From contig VWZP01005670.1 of NCBI GenBank assembly GCA_013396995.1, positions 99,373 to 163,372 of the forward strand: a DNA stretch of 64,000 nt, read 5' to 3'. The notes below the pieces were generated by a model. It had not been told where the DNA came from and did no database searches. It saw nothing but the letters and a program-made list of their open reading frames with translations. Each line of letters opens with the position of its first letter. The first letter of the stretch is position 1. Below are positions 1-11,049 of the stretch, one piece after another. The position numbers and the translations under genes were made by a program. The DNA is from Dicaeum eximium (taxonomy: Eukaryota > Chordata > Aves > Passeriformes > Dicaeidae).

Positions 1-390
1 CCAGGAGCAACTGAGGGGGCTCAGCCTGAAGAAAAGGAGGCTCAGGGGGAACCTTCTGGCTCTGCACAACTCCTGACAGGAGGGGACAGCTGGGGGGATC
101 AGGCTCTGCTCCCAGGGAACAAAGCACAGGACAAGAAGAACGGCCTCAAGCTTGGCCAGGGAGGGTCAGGTTGGACATCAGCTGGAATTTCTTCATGGAA
201 AGGATGGTCAGGCATTGGAAGGGGCTGCCCAGGGAGGTTTGGAGTCCCCATCTGTGGAAGTGTCCAAGCAAGGACTGGATGTGGCGCTCATTGCCCTGGG
301 CTGGGTGACAAGGTGGGGATAGGTCAAAGGTTAGGCTCATTGACCTTGGAGGTCTTTTCCAACCTAACAAATGCTGTGATTCTGTGATTA
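1..390 (+). mobile_element. CR1 LINE, 3' end (enters from left edge)
   Basis: It shows the CR1 3' module: CTGAGGGGGCTCAGCCTGAA, then AAAAGGAGGCTCAGGGG, and ends with the avian tail ...CTTTTCCAACCTAACAAATGC...GATTCTGTGATT. It is degraded. Confidence 0.8.
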
Positions 391-3300
391 AAGATAAAGA
401 TGACCCAGGCAGGGGCAAGGAACAGAAAGGCTTTGCCTACAATGGGCTGCAAAACCTGTATCTAAATATAGTTCCACTGAGAAAAGAAATCAGCTTTTTA
501 CACAATTGGTTTATCTTGGCCTTTTAACAGAAACAGAAGGACATCCAATGGAAAAAGCAGAAAGTTTTAACCCAGCATACTTTCCTCTGTACTGCAGAAG
601 TCACAGAGGAACAAAGTGCTCTGGAAGCTAAAGGACACCAGGAATTGGTATGTGCCCATAGCAAGAGTAATACACAGCCTGAGCAAGCAACTGTGAATCC
701 AGAGTGGTGACTGAATTATTAATTGGAAATTCCTTCCTTTAAGCACAAATAAAGTACTATTTTGGCAGCAAGCACTACTAGAAAAGTAACAAACAGCCAC
801 TGTCTTCAGTATGAGCTGAGTGAACACACTGGTCAATTTGTGAGAGAGAGGAGAGGGAATAAAAAGGAGAGAATAGAAAAATGCATCATTTCTTGCATCT
901 CAAAGTATGTTCCCAGCTGAGCACCCTCTCTAGGGAGAGGGAGATCCAAAGCAAAGACCCTACCAGAGACCCACGGAGAGATGTCTGGACTTACCATGAT
1001 CTCTGCTGAAGTTGCCTCAAAATGGAAACACACAAGTGCAGGCAACAAACCCATGGCAAGAGAAACACTGACCTCCAAGAGGACCAAGTTTTCATTCTGG
1101 ATTAGATGCTGACTTTTCCAAACACAGCATCATTCCAAACACATCAAGCCTGTGATTTCTGAAGCTGTCATTAAATGACCACCCTGTCTTCACTCAGCCA
1201 GGGCGGGAATTTATAGTAAATTCATAGTAAATGCTAAATAAACATGTGGGCATAAACACCAGCAGTAAGCATGAGGCAAGGCAACACAGTTCACCTCTCC
1301 TGGGCTGGATTCAAAAGCAAAGTCACTAATGGGATGACTAATGGGATGACTAACGGGATCTCACAATTACTAATGGGGGAAGGGGCTCCCTATTCAGCCT
1401 AAGTACAGGAAGGTATTAAGTAGTTTTAGTTATGAAGGTATTAAGTGTTCTTATGTATTCTTAGTGCACAGCTGCACGCACACGTTCCACACAAGAGGAG
1501 TGAACACAACAAAACCTGCCCAAACCTTCCAATAAACATGCTCCTTGCTTCTGTAAGTTTAGAGATGTGGCTTGGCCAGGCAGAAATAGGTCAGATCATA
1601 ACTGCACACTTGAAAGCAGCCACATAACTTCAGTTTTGCTCTGAAGCCCTGACAATCACCAAGGTAAGTAGAGAAGAAGCTGTCTCAGATACACAACCTA
1701 ACTTGCACATGACCATTTTACAGCTGAGGCAAAAGTTACCAGCACCTTCTTGAGGAAGGGCATGCAAATTCAGCAGTGGGACAGGGGCTTTACTGACCAC
1801 CCCTAACACCACAGGATGCTTTATCACCCCCCCTAAATCCTGCCTAATATTTGGCTCCTACTTTCTCTGTTGAAAACTACTGCAAAAGAGCAGACTCCCC
1901 AGTCAGAGGCATTTTGGGGGTTTTGCACTCCTTTTGAACCACCTCAGGAGACAGGGATATGTTTTTGGAACATCTGTCCCAGATTTGGGATCTGGTCCCC
2001 TCTCAATGCTCCCTCCACCTTCCCAGAAAAACACACACAAAAAAGCAAAGCAGTCAGTTCCTCAAAGGAGTTTACAGCAACTCCCTTGTGCTCAGCAAGC
2101 CTGGTTTGATGCAATCGCACCACCGACAAGTAAGTGACTAAACCTTCCTCGGTTTCAAAGCTCTTCAGGGGAAGGATTTCCACTTCACTGAAAGTGTTCC
2201 TTTAGGTGGGGAAAGAAACATCAGAGAGCCCCCACTTGGATGGCTTAAAGAGACTAAACCTCCTAAAGGACATTGCACCGAGCACCTCGTCACACACAGC
2301 TCTGTCTGTCCTCAGGCCACCCTGACCTGGTCACTGAGCAGTGACCAGACTTTGTCCTGCTCATCACCAGGGACCAATGGGACCAGACAGGCCAGCAGCA
2401 CCACCTGGGAACCTCAGTCTCCTGGGAATGGCTGTCATTTCAGGAATGTTAACAATTATCCTCCTGTTGCCACGGGTCACAGGCAAAGCCTTCCCATGCA
2501 CCTCCTCAGACATTTTCAGCGGCACCTCGCTCCTTCCTGCAGTGTGTGTCACATTGCCCTGGCAGCACAACCCAGAAAGGAAACAGGACTCAAATCTAAG
2601 TAGGAAAAAAGATGAAATGCACCACGGTTCCCTGCCCCATGGGACATCCCTGGTTTCTCCACCCTGCACAGAAACCTTACTCACAGAGCGTCCTCCGGAG
2701 CCTGGGTCTGCTGCAGATACGCGAGCACAGGACAAACCAACTGCAGCATTCCTCAGCACAACTCAGATGCACCAAATGGATGAAATCCCAGGGCTCAAGG
2801 CAGGAGATGGGCTGCCAAAGAGGGAACCTGCTGCTCAGGGCCCCCCTCACAGCCAGGCAAACAGGTGGGGCTCCCGCTGCCTTCAGGGAGGAGAGAAACG
2901 CCAACTTCACCCTCCTGGCATGGGAACATCAATCCTCATGTGTGAGCACCACAGCACACCACCGACAGTCACTGTCACTGCCAGGAGCTGATCTCTGATA
3001 CAGCTTTTCAAGAAGCTATGCTAAATCCAAAACTCCACTGGGATGGCTACTAAGCTAAAGTAGCTCTGTGTGCTCCGGAGTGCTCCGGCTCTTCATTTCT
3101 TAGCGATGTGAAAAAGTTAAGAGGCCAAAATCTTTGCTGCACTTGAAACAGAGAGTTGAAGCAGATTTCTGCTTTCCTGCTTTCCAGAATGCCTCTCAAA
3201 CCAACCTGCCATGCTGCCTCACTGAGAGCACCAGTTTTACTGAAACCTCTACTTACATCCTTCACAAATGTAAATCCTCAAGGTACAGCTGCTCCCTTTC

Positions 3301-3860
3301 ATAGAGGCAATAAATCCCGAGCTGACACTCTGGGACATCTTCCTCCCCAAAGCTCCACGGTGTAAGCATGGAGAATATTCCCACTCCGTGACCCATTTCT
3401 GCTGTTTACTTTTTGGAATGCAGCGACACCTGTATTGCTCAATATGCTGCCAGTGCAATCCACAGAGCCTACACACGGTGCTGCTCGTAGTGAGTGCTCG
3501 GGCCACAACAATGCTCAGGCACAGCCAAGCCCAGCCTGAAACTCTTCCTTGTGCTCCTCGCTCACACGAGGGAGCACACACGTGTTACAGCACAGCCAAG
3601 GTTTAACAGGAAAGCTTCTCTTCCCTCCCAGAATCAGCCAGGAGGTGCTTTACACCTTTTTACAGCTCCAGCTGCACCCCAGCCAGCCACGCTGTGAGCA
3701 AGCACAGCCCTTTCAGCTGTTAGAAGTCACGGCTCCAACAGAAACAGACCTCGAAAAAATAATTACAGGATGTAAGAACCCCAGGCCTTAAATCAAACCA
3801 CATTTGTTAGCTCTAGATAAAACACATAACTGCAGTTTCACAGCACCAGTGCCCGAAGCG
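391..3860. other. non-coding stretch, no gene recognised
   Basis: Only short overlapping frames occur here, including one of 216 codons at 2341-2991 without family resemblance. A small 12-bp tandem (ACTAATGGGATG-like, three units) lies at about 1325-1360. AATAAA hexamers occur (about 1530), but nothing ties them to a gene. Confidence 0.6.
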
Positions 3861-4008
3861 TCCTACTAGAGCCTGAAAAGATTAAACCGGAGAACGCCGA
3901 CCGGAGAACGCCAACCTCTCGCCAAAACTTCCCGAAAAGTTACGTCAGGTCTAGCACAGAAACAAGGCACAGAAGGTCGGCAGTGCTGGAAGCGCTGGGA
4001 GGCGGCAC

Positions 4009-4112
4009 GGGGACAGGGACATGCAGGGGGGACCACGGACACGCCGGGGAGCAGGGGGCTGAGGGGACAGGGATACGGCACGGGGACAGGGACAGGCACG
4101 GGGACAGAGGCT
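4009..4112 (+). repeat. GGGACA-rich minisatellite-like tract
   Basis: Irregular copies of CACGGGGACAGGGACA-type units lie in the CpG island. The G-runs on the plus strand could form a G-quadruplex. Confidence 0.55.
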
Positions 4113-4151
4113 GGCGGGATGTGGCGGGGGCGGCCCCCCACCGTCCCCCCN

Positions 4152-4533
4152 TACCTGCGGCCGAACCGCTCAGAGCCCTCCGGGCCGGCCGCGCCTCCGC
4201 CGGCTCCGGGCAGCCCCCGCCTCCTTCCCGCCCGCGCCTCTCCGCTCGGTGCCCGCCCCGCTCCTCTCGGTGCCCGCCCCGCTCCGCCCGCGGCCCCGGG
4301 ACCGGCCCCGAGCCGCCGCTCTGCCCCGCCCGGCCGAGGCACCGCCCGCCGCCGCTCCCGGGGCCGGCCATGAGGGAGCCGGCGTGGGGTGGTGCGAGCA
4401 GCGCCGTTCCCAGTGCCGCTCACGGGCAATCACGGCACCGCTGAGGCTGCGAGAGGCCTCAGAGATCATGGAGCGCAGCCCGTGAGGGAACAGCACGGCG
4501 CGAACCTCGCCCTGGTACCAATGACACGTCCAG
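4152..4533 (+). repeat. CpG-island duplication, copy 1
   Basis: This 382-bp block repeats at 4719-5100 with only about two substitutions (GAGGCA/GCGGCA and CTCCCGG/CTCTCGG). It is flanked by single ambiguous bases at 4151 and 4534, which suggests a joined or haplotype-derived artefact. Confidence 0.9.
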
Positions 4534-4718
4534 GNTGCCCCGCCTCCGGTTCCCCGGGCCCGAGGCGGCTCCGGCCCCGCTGCCGGGGGGCCCCGGGCCA
4601 TGGCGGCGGCAGAGGAGGAGCCGCCGGGGCAGGGCACGGCCGGGCTCATCCCGCCGGGACACGAAGTTGCCGCGGTCGGCTCCGAGCGGTCTCGGAGCGG
4701 GTCCCGGTAACTTCTCTT

Positions 4719-5100
4719 ACCTGCGGCCGAACCGCTCAGAGCCCTCCGGGCCGGCCGCGCCTCCGCCGGCTCCGGGCAGCCCCCGCCTCCTTCCCGCCCG
4801 CGCCTCTCCGCTCGGTGCCCGCCCCGCTCCTCTCGGTGCCCGCCCCGCTCCGCCCGCGGCCCCGGGACCGGCCCCGAGCCGCCGCTCTGCCCCGCCCGGC
4901 CGCGGCACCGCCCGCCGCCGCTCTCGGGGCCGGCCATGAGGGAGCCGGCGTGGGGTGGTGCGAGCAGCGCCGTTCCCAGTGCCGCTCACGGGCAATCACG
5001 GCACCGCTGAGGCTGCGAGAGGCCTCAGAGATCATGGAGCGCAGCCCGTGAGGGAACAGCACGGCGCGAACCTCGCCCTGGTACCAATGACACGTCCAGG
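4719..5100 (+). repeat. CpG-island duplication, copy 2
   Basis: Same length as copy 1 and nearly identical. This copy keeps the intact minus-strand donor context (GCAG then GTAAGAG). In copy 1 the N falls right at the donor. Confidence 0.9.
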
Positions 5101-5399
5101 CGTAAAACACCGCCCGGAACCGCGACTCCGCCGCCTCCCTGGGAACTGCCCCGGGTGCTCTGCCCGGCACCCGGCCTTTCCTGCCCACCTCGGGACCCCG
5201 AGGAATGTCCCCGGCTTGCTCTGTCCCCGAATCGCTCCTGGGCAAGGGAAAGGGTCCGAGCAGCGAGCCCGGTGCTGCAGCAGCCTCACCGCCGAGCCCC
5301 GCAGCACCGAGTGCCACCCTGGTGAAACCTGCAGTGCGCCATGGCAGCGCTTTGCCTCAGTGCTGAGCATAAACATGGGGCAGGTTTAATGCGGAGATC

Positions 5400-7000
5400 C
5401 TTGCTGCATCCGCACCAGCGTTACTCTCTCATTTATACACTATAAGGGACTCGGTGCACTCCATCAACGCCAAAAAAGCAGCCTTGGCTTTACCTTTCTT
5501 TTCTCCATGGCAGAAAGGCCTGAGATGCTGCTCGTTCAGGAGTGGAGCCACACAAATAACACACCAAGGGGTTCAGGCAGCTAACTCTCCCTTCTGTTTG
5601 GAGCTGGGTCAAAGCTCTTCCTCCCATCCCTTCTCCAAGAGCTGGGTTAGAGAAAACTTTCCATATTTTGTTCATGGAAGAGACAATTTGCTTGTACTCT
5701 GTTTCTGACCATGACATGCAAAAAAGTGGAAGTTTCCATTCAAAATGGAAAAAGTATGGGTGACATGTTGAAAGCAAACATTTTGAATTCCCAACAAAAG
5801 TGGGAAGGTATCATTTGCTTTTTATGCACAGTTTGCAAAGAGGACAAGTTGATCCAGAACATTTTTTTTCTGGCACGTTACCAGCCTGTCACATTGGCCA
5901 CACAGCTCCAGTGTGTCTCAGGTTAAACAGCAGAACTGAGTTTTGAACTATGAGAAAAGAAAGGCAGTATAAAAATACCTGTGTTTCTTTGGTATCTTCT
6001 ATTTCCAGTACCTCTGTTTCAAAACTTTGGTGCCTACCTATGGTTCTGATGCTCTGCATTTAGTGGTTTTGGCCTTTTTCCTCAAATCTTCATGAATTCT
6101 GCAACAAATGTTACCAGTTTGCTGTCAGCTGAGGGGTGGATGCTGATCACACTCCAGGTCACACCAGGCTGAATCACGGGGATCCCACTCCAGCACTCCA
6201 TCCTTCCTGGACTTGCCCAGTAACAAGCACTCAGAACAAATATGGATCCACTATTCTTCAGCCTTTGTTTTTTGAATTGAATTTTCTGTTGATAGCGTCT
6301 TTTGCACTTTGAATTTTTAATTTAAAAAAAATTCTTTAATTCAAAAATTCTTTATTAAAAAACCTGATGCAGAAGGGCTTCATTTGTCAGGATGGCATGA
6401 GAGAGATCTCTCTGAAAACAAATCTTAGCAGACAGAACGTTTCAAACAACTGTTTGGATTCCTTCATCAAAGAAAATACCTTTGCAAGTTAAGACAAATC
6501 TCTGATAAGGCTTTCTGGTGTGCTGATCTCTAATCTCCCAGAATAGCTTGGCCCTTTTTGCTCCAGGCTGGTTTGCAAGGAATGGTTGGTTTTCTCCACC
6601 TTTGTGAAAATGCAGCAGGGTCTAAGAAGGCAAACAACTTTCTGGTCCCTCCTGTGAAAGCTTGGGAAGGTTACAAGGAGTAAGAGCATTTTCTAGCATT
6701 GTTCACTCCTTGAGGAGGTGAAGGAAAAGAGCTTTTCCCTCACTTTGCACTGGGAACACGCACCGTCTCCGTGGTTACAAATCAATAAATGGCATTAAGC
6801 CCAGGATTTCAAGAGCTGTCAGAGGCATTTTGAAGGAGCAGTGTGCACTTTCCAACAGGATTTTCTTTGGGTAGTACATCCCATCTCCCACACACTCACA
6901 GTGTGGTACAGCCAGGAGTAGAGTCCTAGTGCAGTTAATTTTCAGCTGGATCAGCGGGGTGAGCAGATGAGCTCCAAGATCCCTGCCACAAAGCTGGTGA
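5400..7000. other. non-coding stretch
   Basis: AT-leaning single-copy-looking sequence downstream of the CpG island. There is an A/T-only tract at about 6316-6362, and no coding exon or known repeat was recognised. Confidence 0.5.
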
Positions 7001-7004
7001 TTTT

Positions 7005-7200
7005 AAGAAAAAATTCTTCCCTATTCAGGGTGGTCAGGCCCTGGCACAGGCTGCCCATCCCTGGCAGTGTCCAAGACCAGGCTGGATGGGGCTGGGAGCA
7101 ACCTGGGATAGTGGAAGGTGTCCCTGCCCATGGCAGGGGGTGGGAACTGGATTATCCTTGAGGTCCCTTCCAACCAAACCCATGCTATAATTCTCTGATT
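7005..7200 (+). mobile_element. CR1 LINE 3' fragment
   Basis: It runs from AATTCTTCCCTATTCAGGGT through GGATGGGGCTGGGAGCAACC to the tail CCCTTCCAACCAAACCCATG...TCTCTGATT. Confidence 0.88.
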
Positions 7201-9540
7201 TTATCAGTGCTAGCTCACAAGGAAGGCACTGAAACACAATAACAAGCCATGTACATCATAGCCAATTTTTAACAATTTTTTGTAAATAAATTCAGCGCTT
7301 TGTTGGGCCCCAAAGGTTTTCCTTTAGACCAAACCCGTTCCCCAGAATACAATAGCTGAAAGAGCTGAGGGATCTCCTTCCCAAAGAACAATGGTTCCCC
7401 ACCCAGGCTGTGCATGGCTTTCACTTCAGGACAGCTCAGAAAGTGAACTCAGTGAGTCCCTCTGTTTATTCCCAGCTGGGTATTAACCCCACAGCTGAGC
7501 CAGGGTGTTTTCAGGTCAGGGCTCCACCACCGACTCTCCGGCACAGTTGTGTCAGTCAGGGCTGTGAGAAGATCCTCTGAAGGCAGAGCTGTGCCAGCAA
7601 AAGCACCTTGTGCAGATGGAGGTGTAAGCAGAGAAAATGGTGCTTTTGTCCTGGGAGCTTCTTTCACATGAGGGAGCTGGAATTCACTCTCTCTGCAGCA
7701 GCAGCAGCAGAGTTTTACTGTTAGAAACCATTATCTTGGAAATGTTTGCTCTTCTGACCAACTATTGTAGCTGGGCTGTCAAAGCTGCCCTGACTTTCAG
7801 CTACCTGAAGTATCCTGATTGTTAAATACTCAACAGAGCAAACTGTTTTGGCCTTGAGCTTTCATATTCAGTCCTGGGACAAAGCACTGCACAAACAATT
7901 TCTAGCTGTCAAATCCATACCTGAACCTTTCTCCTCATGTTTAAGTTCCCCTCCAATCCCTTCCTAAAAAGCACAGGAGAGATTCAGTGCCCAAAGGATT
8001 CATAATCCAGAGCAGCTGAAGTACAAAATGCTCCCAAACTGTAGCCCCTACACAGTCAAACTTCTGACCTCGGCTGTCACATCCCTGTCTCTTCCCACAG
8101 TGTTTGAAAACACAAAGAAAAGCCCTGCACACTGAACCTGCTGCTGAACAGATGGGAGAGATGCTGTCCTGTCTTGGCTCTCATCTAAAGTTTCTCTGTC
8201 CTGAAGTTTCTGGTTTCAACCCCCCAAAAAAGCAGAAGGCCATTTAAGAAGTGACCAATCTGCCCCAGTGCTTGGGACTCTTTTGGGTGCCCACTTTCAG
8301 ATGATCAGTTTTGTGTATTTGATCTGGAACATTGTGTAATTAGCCCTTGAAAATCAAGAAAAAGCAAACTCTAGTTCCTTTTCCACTGGACAAGAACGTT
8401 TTCCAGAAAATTTCACATACCCATGAGGGTGAAAGTGTAATTAGCTACAGAAACATTACCAGCATGAACACTGAGCATGAACCTCAGAGATGTGTCAGCG
8501 TGGATCTGGAAATCACAAAGAAAAGTGTTATAAATCAGAAGATGCTGCATATTTTCTGTAAAATGTGAGCAAGAGAAAACCTCTTGACATGAGCAGGAAT
8601 CACATCAGGCTCAGCTGGAGTAATCCATACTGTGGCAATAGCACAGCTGCTGGAAAAGATTGGGTGTTCCAGACCATTGTCTTCCCATTGCTCTGAATCA
8701 CTGCTGTCATCAAAAGCAGGACAGGAAAGGTTACACTTCGAGAAAGTTTTACATTCTTAAATTTCTGCAGGCCTACCAAACATTTATTTTTCTCTCCCTG
8801 GAGGTCTCCACTCACTAATTTAGGTATAAGTGCATCTTAACTGGGCTGAAATCCTCATTAGGTTCATGCACATATACTTGTTACAGCATTTCAGTATCAG
8901 CAGATAATTGTTGCTTACACTCAGGAGAAGATTTCTGGCATAGTCAGAGCCCAGTGGAGCTGAAGAGAAGTGTTTAACTTCAAACCCAGGCCAAAATGTT
9001 CACTGGGTGAGTCAGGAACTGGCATAGAGGTGCCAGCAATAACTTTTCCTGGTAGCCCCCACACTGGAATGTCCCAGATAAGCACCTCTCCACTGAAATG
9101 CACACACGTGGCTGGCACAGCAAGGCACATACCCGAGTCTGTGAAGCACAGCAAAGTGTTATCAGAGCAAAACAGGCGTGCTGGATGCAGCAGGACATAA
9201 CAACCCCACCACAAACTCCCTTTGTAGCATCTGCCTAATCTGGAGGAGACTTTCCTTCTAGCCACAGCCAAACTCATCCCTCGCACAACTCACACTGTTA
9301 ATCATGGCTGACCTCACTGCCATCCTTCATCCGTGCCTGGCTGCGTCCTACACCTAAGCTTTGCTCCCCAACCACCAGGACAACTCTCATTTTTCACTTC
9401 TCACTAATTCTGAGCACGTATTGCTTTCGTTCCTTTCAAAATGTCTTTCCACGTTCCCACGGCCTGGGGAATTGTGTGAATATTTTCCTGAAGTTTCCCA
9501 GATGCCCAAGCACATCTCCTGGTTTGTTCTTGGCATCAAC
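7201..9540. other. non-coding stretch
   Basis: No coding exon recognised. A short CAG run (five units, about 7697-7711) is the only simple repeat noted. Confidence 0.5.
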
Positions 9541-9542
9541 TT

Positions 9543-10202
9543 CTAGCTGGTAATGAAGAACCACCTGAAGTGCTGCTCATGCCGTCTTCCCACAGTCCTG
9601 ACAGAGCCAGGCTGACAGGAGCTGCCCAAATCCCTCCAGCACTGGGACAGCCGTGCAGCTCCTTTCCGAGGAGAATCTCCAGCAATGCGGGGCTGTGATG
9701 CTGCAGAAGGGTTCATTCCCCCGCATTCCCTGCAGGAGCAGCCGTGCTGAGCGCGGATGTCGCTGAGTGGGGATGTCGCTGAGTGGGGATGTCGCTGCCC
9801 GGCACGCTGCGACACAGCCGCAGCCACTCGGCGCAGCTCGCACAATGAATGAGGCACTGTCAGAGCCGGCTCGGCCAGCAGGGCCCTGGGCTCAGCCTTT
9901 AAGTGTCCTTCGGGAGCGGAAAACAACGCGCTTGGGACATTCCTGAAATATTCGGGCTGAGAGGCGGCGGAGGAAGGCGACAGCATCCTGGCCAGACGGG
10001 AGCAGGAACTGCGTTTGCTTCCCATCCCCAAAGATGAGTTCGCATCGTTTGTTGCTGGACTGAGCTCTCTGGAAATGCCTTTTGCTGGTGACTCACGGAG
10101 CTGGGAAGCCAAACCAGGCTCCCCGGCTGAGTCAAGCAGGTGGCAGCACCCAAGCAAGTTAATCACTTGAGATTGCTGGAATCTTCTCCTCCGGAGAGAC
10201 AA
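9543..10202. other. GC-rich island with AP-1-like sites, no gene assigned
   Basis: This block is richer in CpG than its surroundings. A minus-strand frame stays open for 219 codons but has a composition typical of GC-rich non-coding DNA and no recognisable domain. TGACTCA (about 10089) and TGAGTCA (about 10129) are AP-1-type motifs. It could be a regulatory island or an lncRNA start. Confidence 0.35.
9755..9797 (+). repeat. 16-bp tandem repeat, about 2.7 units
   Basis: Unit GGATGTCGCTGAGTGG, two perfect copies and a partial third. Confidence 0.85.
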
Positions 10203-10801
10203 GAAGTGATAAGGAAAGTCTTAGGGGCTGGCTGGAGTAGTCACTGAGCTGGCTCACTGTATCAGTCAGCACCGTGCTTGCCGTGCTCCAAGCAAAGTGA
10301 CAGACAGCCAGAAAACAGGGATTATTTTGTCATGAAAGAAGGGAGAAACATGGAAAATACAGCTCCAAGGGAGCACAAAGAAATGATCATCAATTTAGGT
10401 ACTATTGGTTTTGGTCTCCCTCCCTCTCCCTCTCCACAGATGTGGAGAATAAAGCTTTCATTCATGGAAGATACCTATTTTTTTAGGTTAGATCAAAGAC
10501 ATCAAAATGATCTTTATTCTCCACTTCACTTGTGAGCCCTGTCTTTTTGTGTTAAGGATAAGTAGAAGAAGAAACAAAGGGATTTTGTTTAAATGGGGAA
10601 TAAGTCATGTCTGAGTGAGTACGGCAGATAGGAATAGTTCAGAACTTCACTAAACCTATAAAATTAAAATATTTACATTATATACCTAAAACAAACAATT
10701 TGAGGACCATCCATGAGACAAACAATGGGGTAAAAACTAAAATCACCCTTCAGCATTCCTGAGTATGTCACTGAAGTCATTACAGAATTGAAATCTGGAT
10801 G

Positions 10802-11045
10802 TCACAGAATCACAGACTGGTTTGGGTTGGAAGGGATCTTAAAGCCCATCCAGTTCCAACCCCCTGCCATGGGCAGGGACACCTTCCACTATCCCAGCTT
10901 GCTCAGAGCCCCATCCAGCCTGGCCTTGAACACTTCCAGGGATGGAGCATCCACTACTTCTCCAGGCAACCTGTGCCAGGGCCTTGCCACCTCACAGGGA
11001 ATTATTTCTTCTGCTTTTTCAGATTGCACTTATTCAACAATGTCC
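10802..11045 (-). mobile_element. CR1 LINE 3' fragment
   Basis: It begins with the reverse-complemented CR1 tail TCACAGAATCACAGACTGG, then GGGTTGGAAGGGATCTTAAA and CCAGTTCCAACCCCCTGCCA. Confidence 0.88.
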
Positions 11046-11049
11046 CTGT

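Larger units (their letters stand above)
3860..5350. promoter_or_regulatory. CpG-island promoter of an unidentified gene
   Basis: This block is very GC- and CpG-rich, with GC boxes, a CRE-like TTACGTCA at 3940-3947 and a CCAAT element at about 5086. On the minus strand a candidate first exon ends at GGCCGCAG followed by GTAAGAG (donor at about 4720), suggesting transcription toward position 1. On the plus strand a short frame from ATG 4600 (MAAAEEEPPGQG) runs to a possible donor, CCG then GTAACT. Neither peptide could be assigned. In mammals POLDIP3, RRP7A and SERHL2 lie on this side of CYB5R3, but no POLDIP3 N-terminus was recognised. The structure is confused by the duplicated core. Confidence 0.6.

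Noticed and set aside
2341..2991. 216-codon plus-strand frame
   Set aside because: Overlapping open frames exist in several phases. The composition looks random, and no promoter, splice context or family match is seen.
4170..4937. 255-codon minus-strand frame across the CpG island
   Set aside because: It spans the duplicated block and an N, reads through a splice donor and is Arg/Gly/Pro-rich as expected of a GC island.
9543..10202. 219-codon minus-strand frame
   Set aside because: GC-rich islands easily give long chance frames. The tandem 16-bp repeat inside it and the lack of domains argue against a protein.
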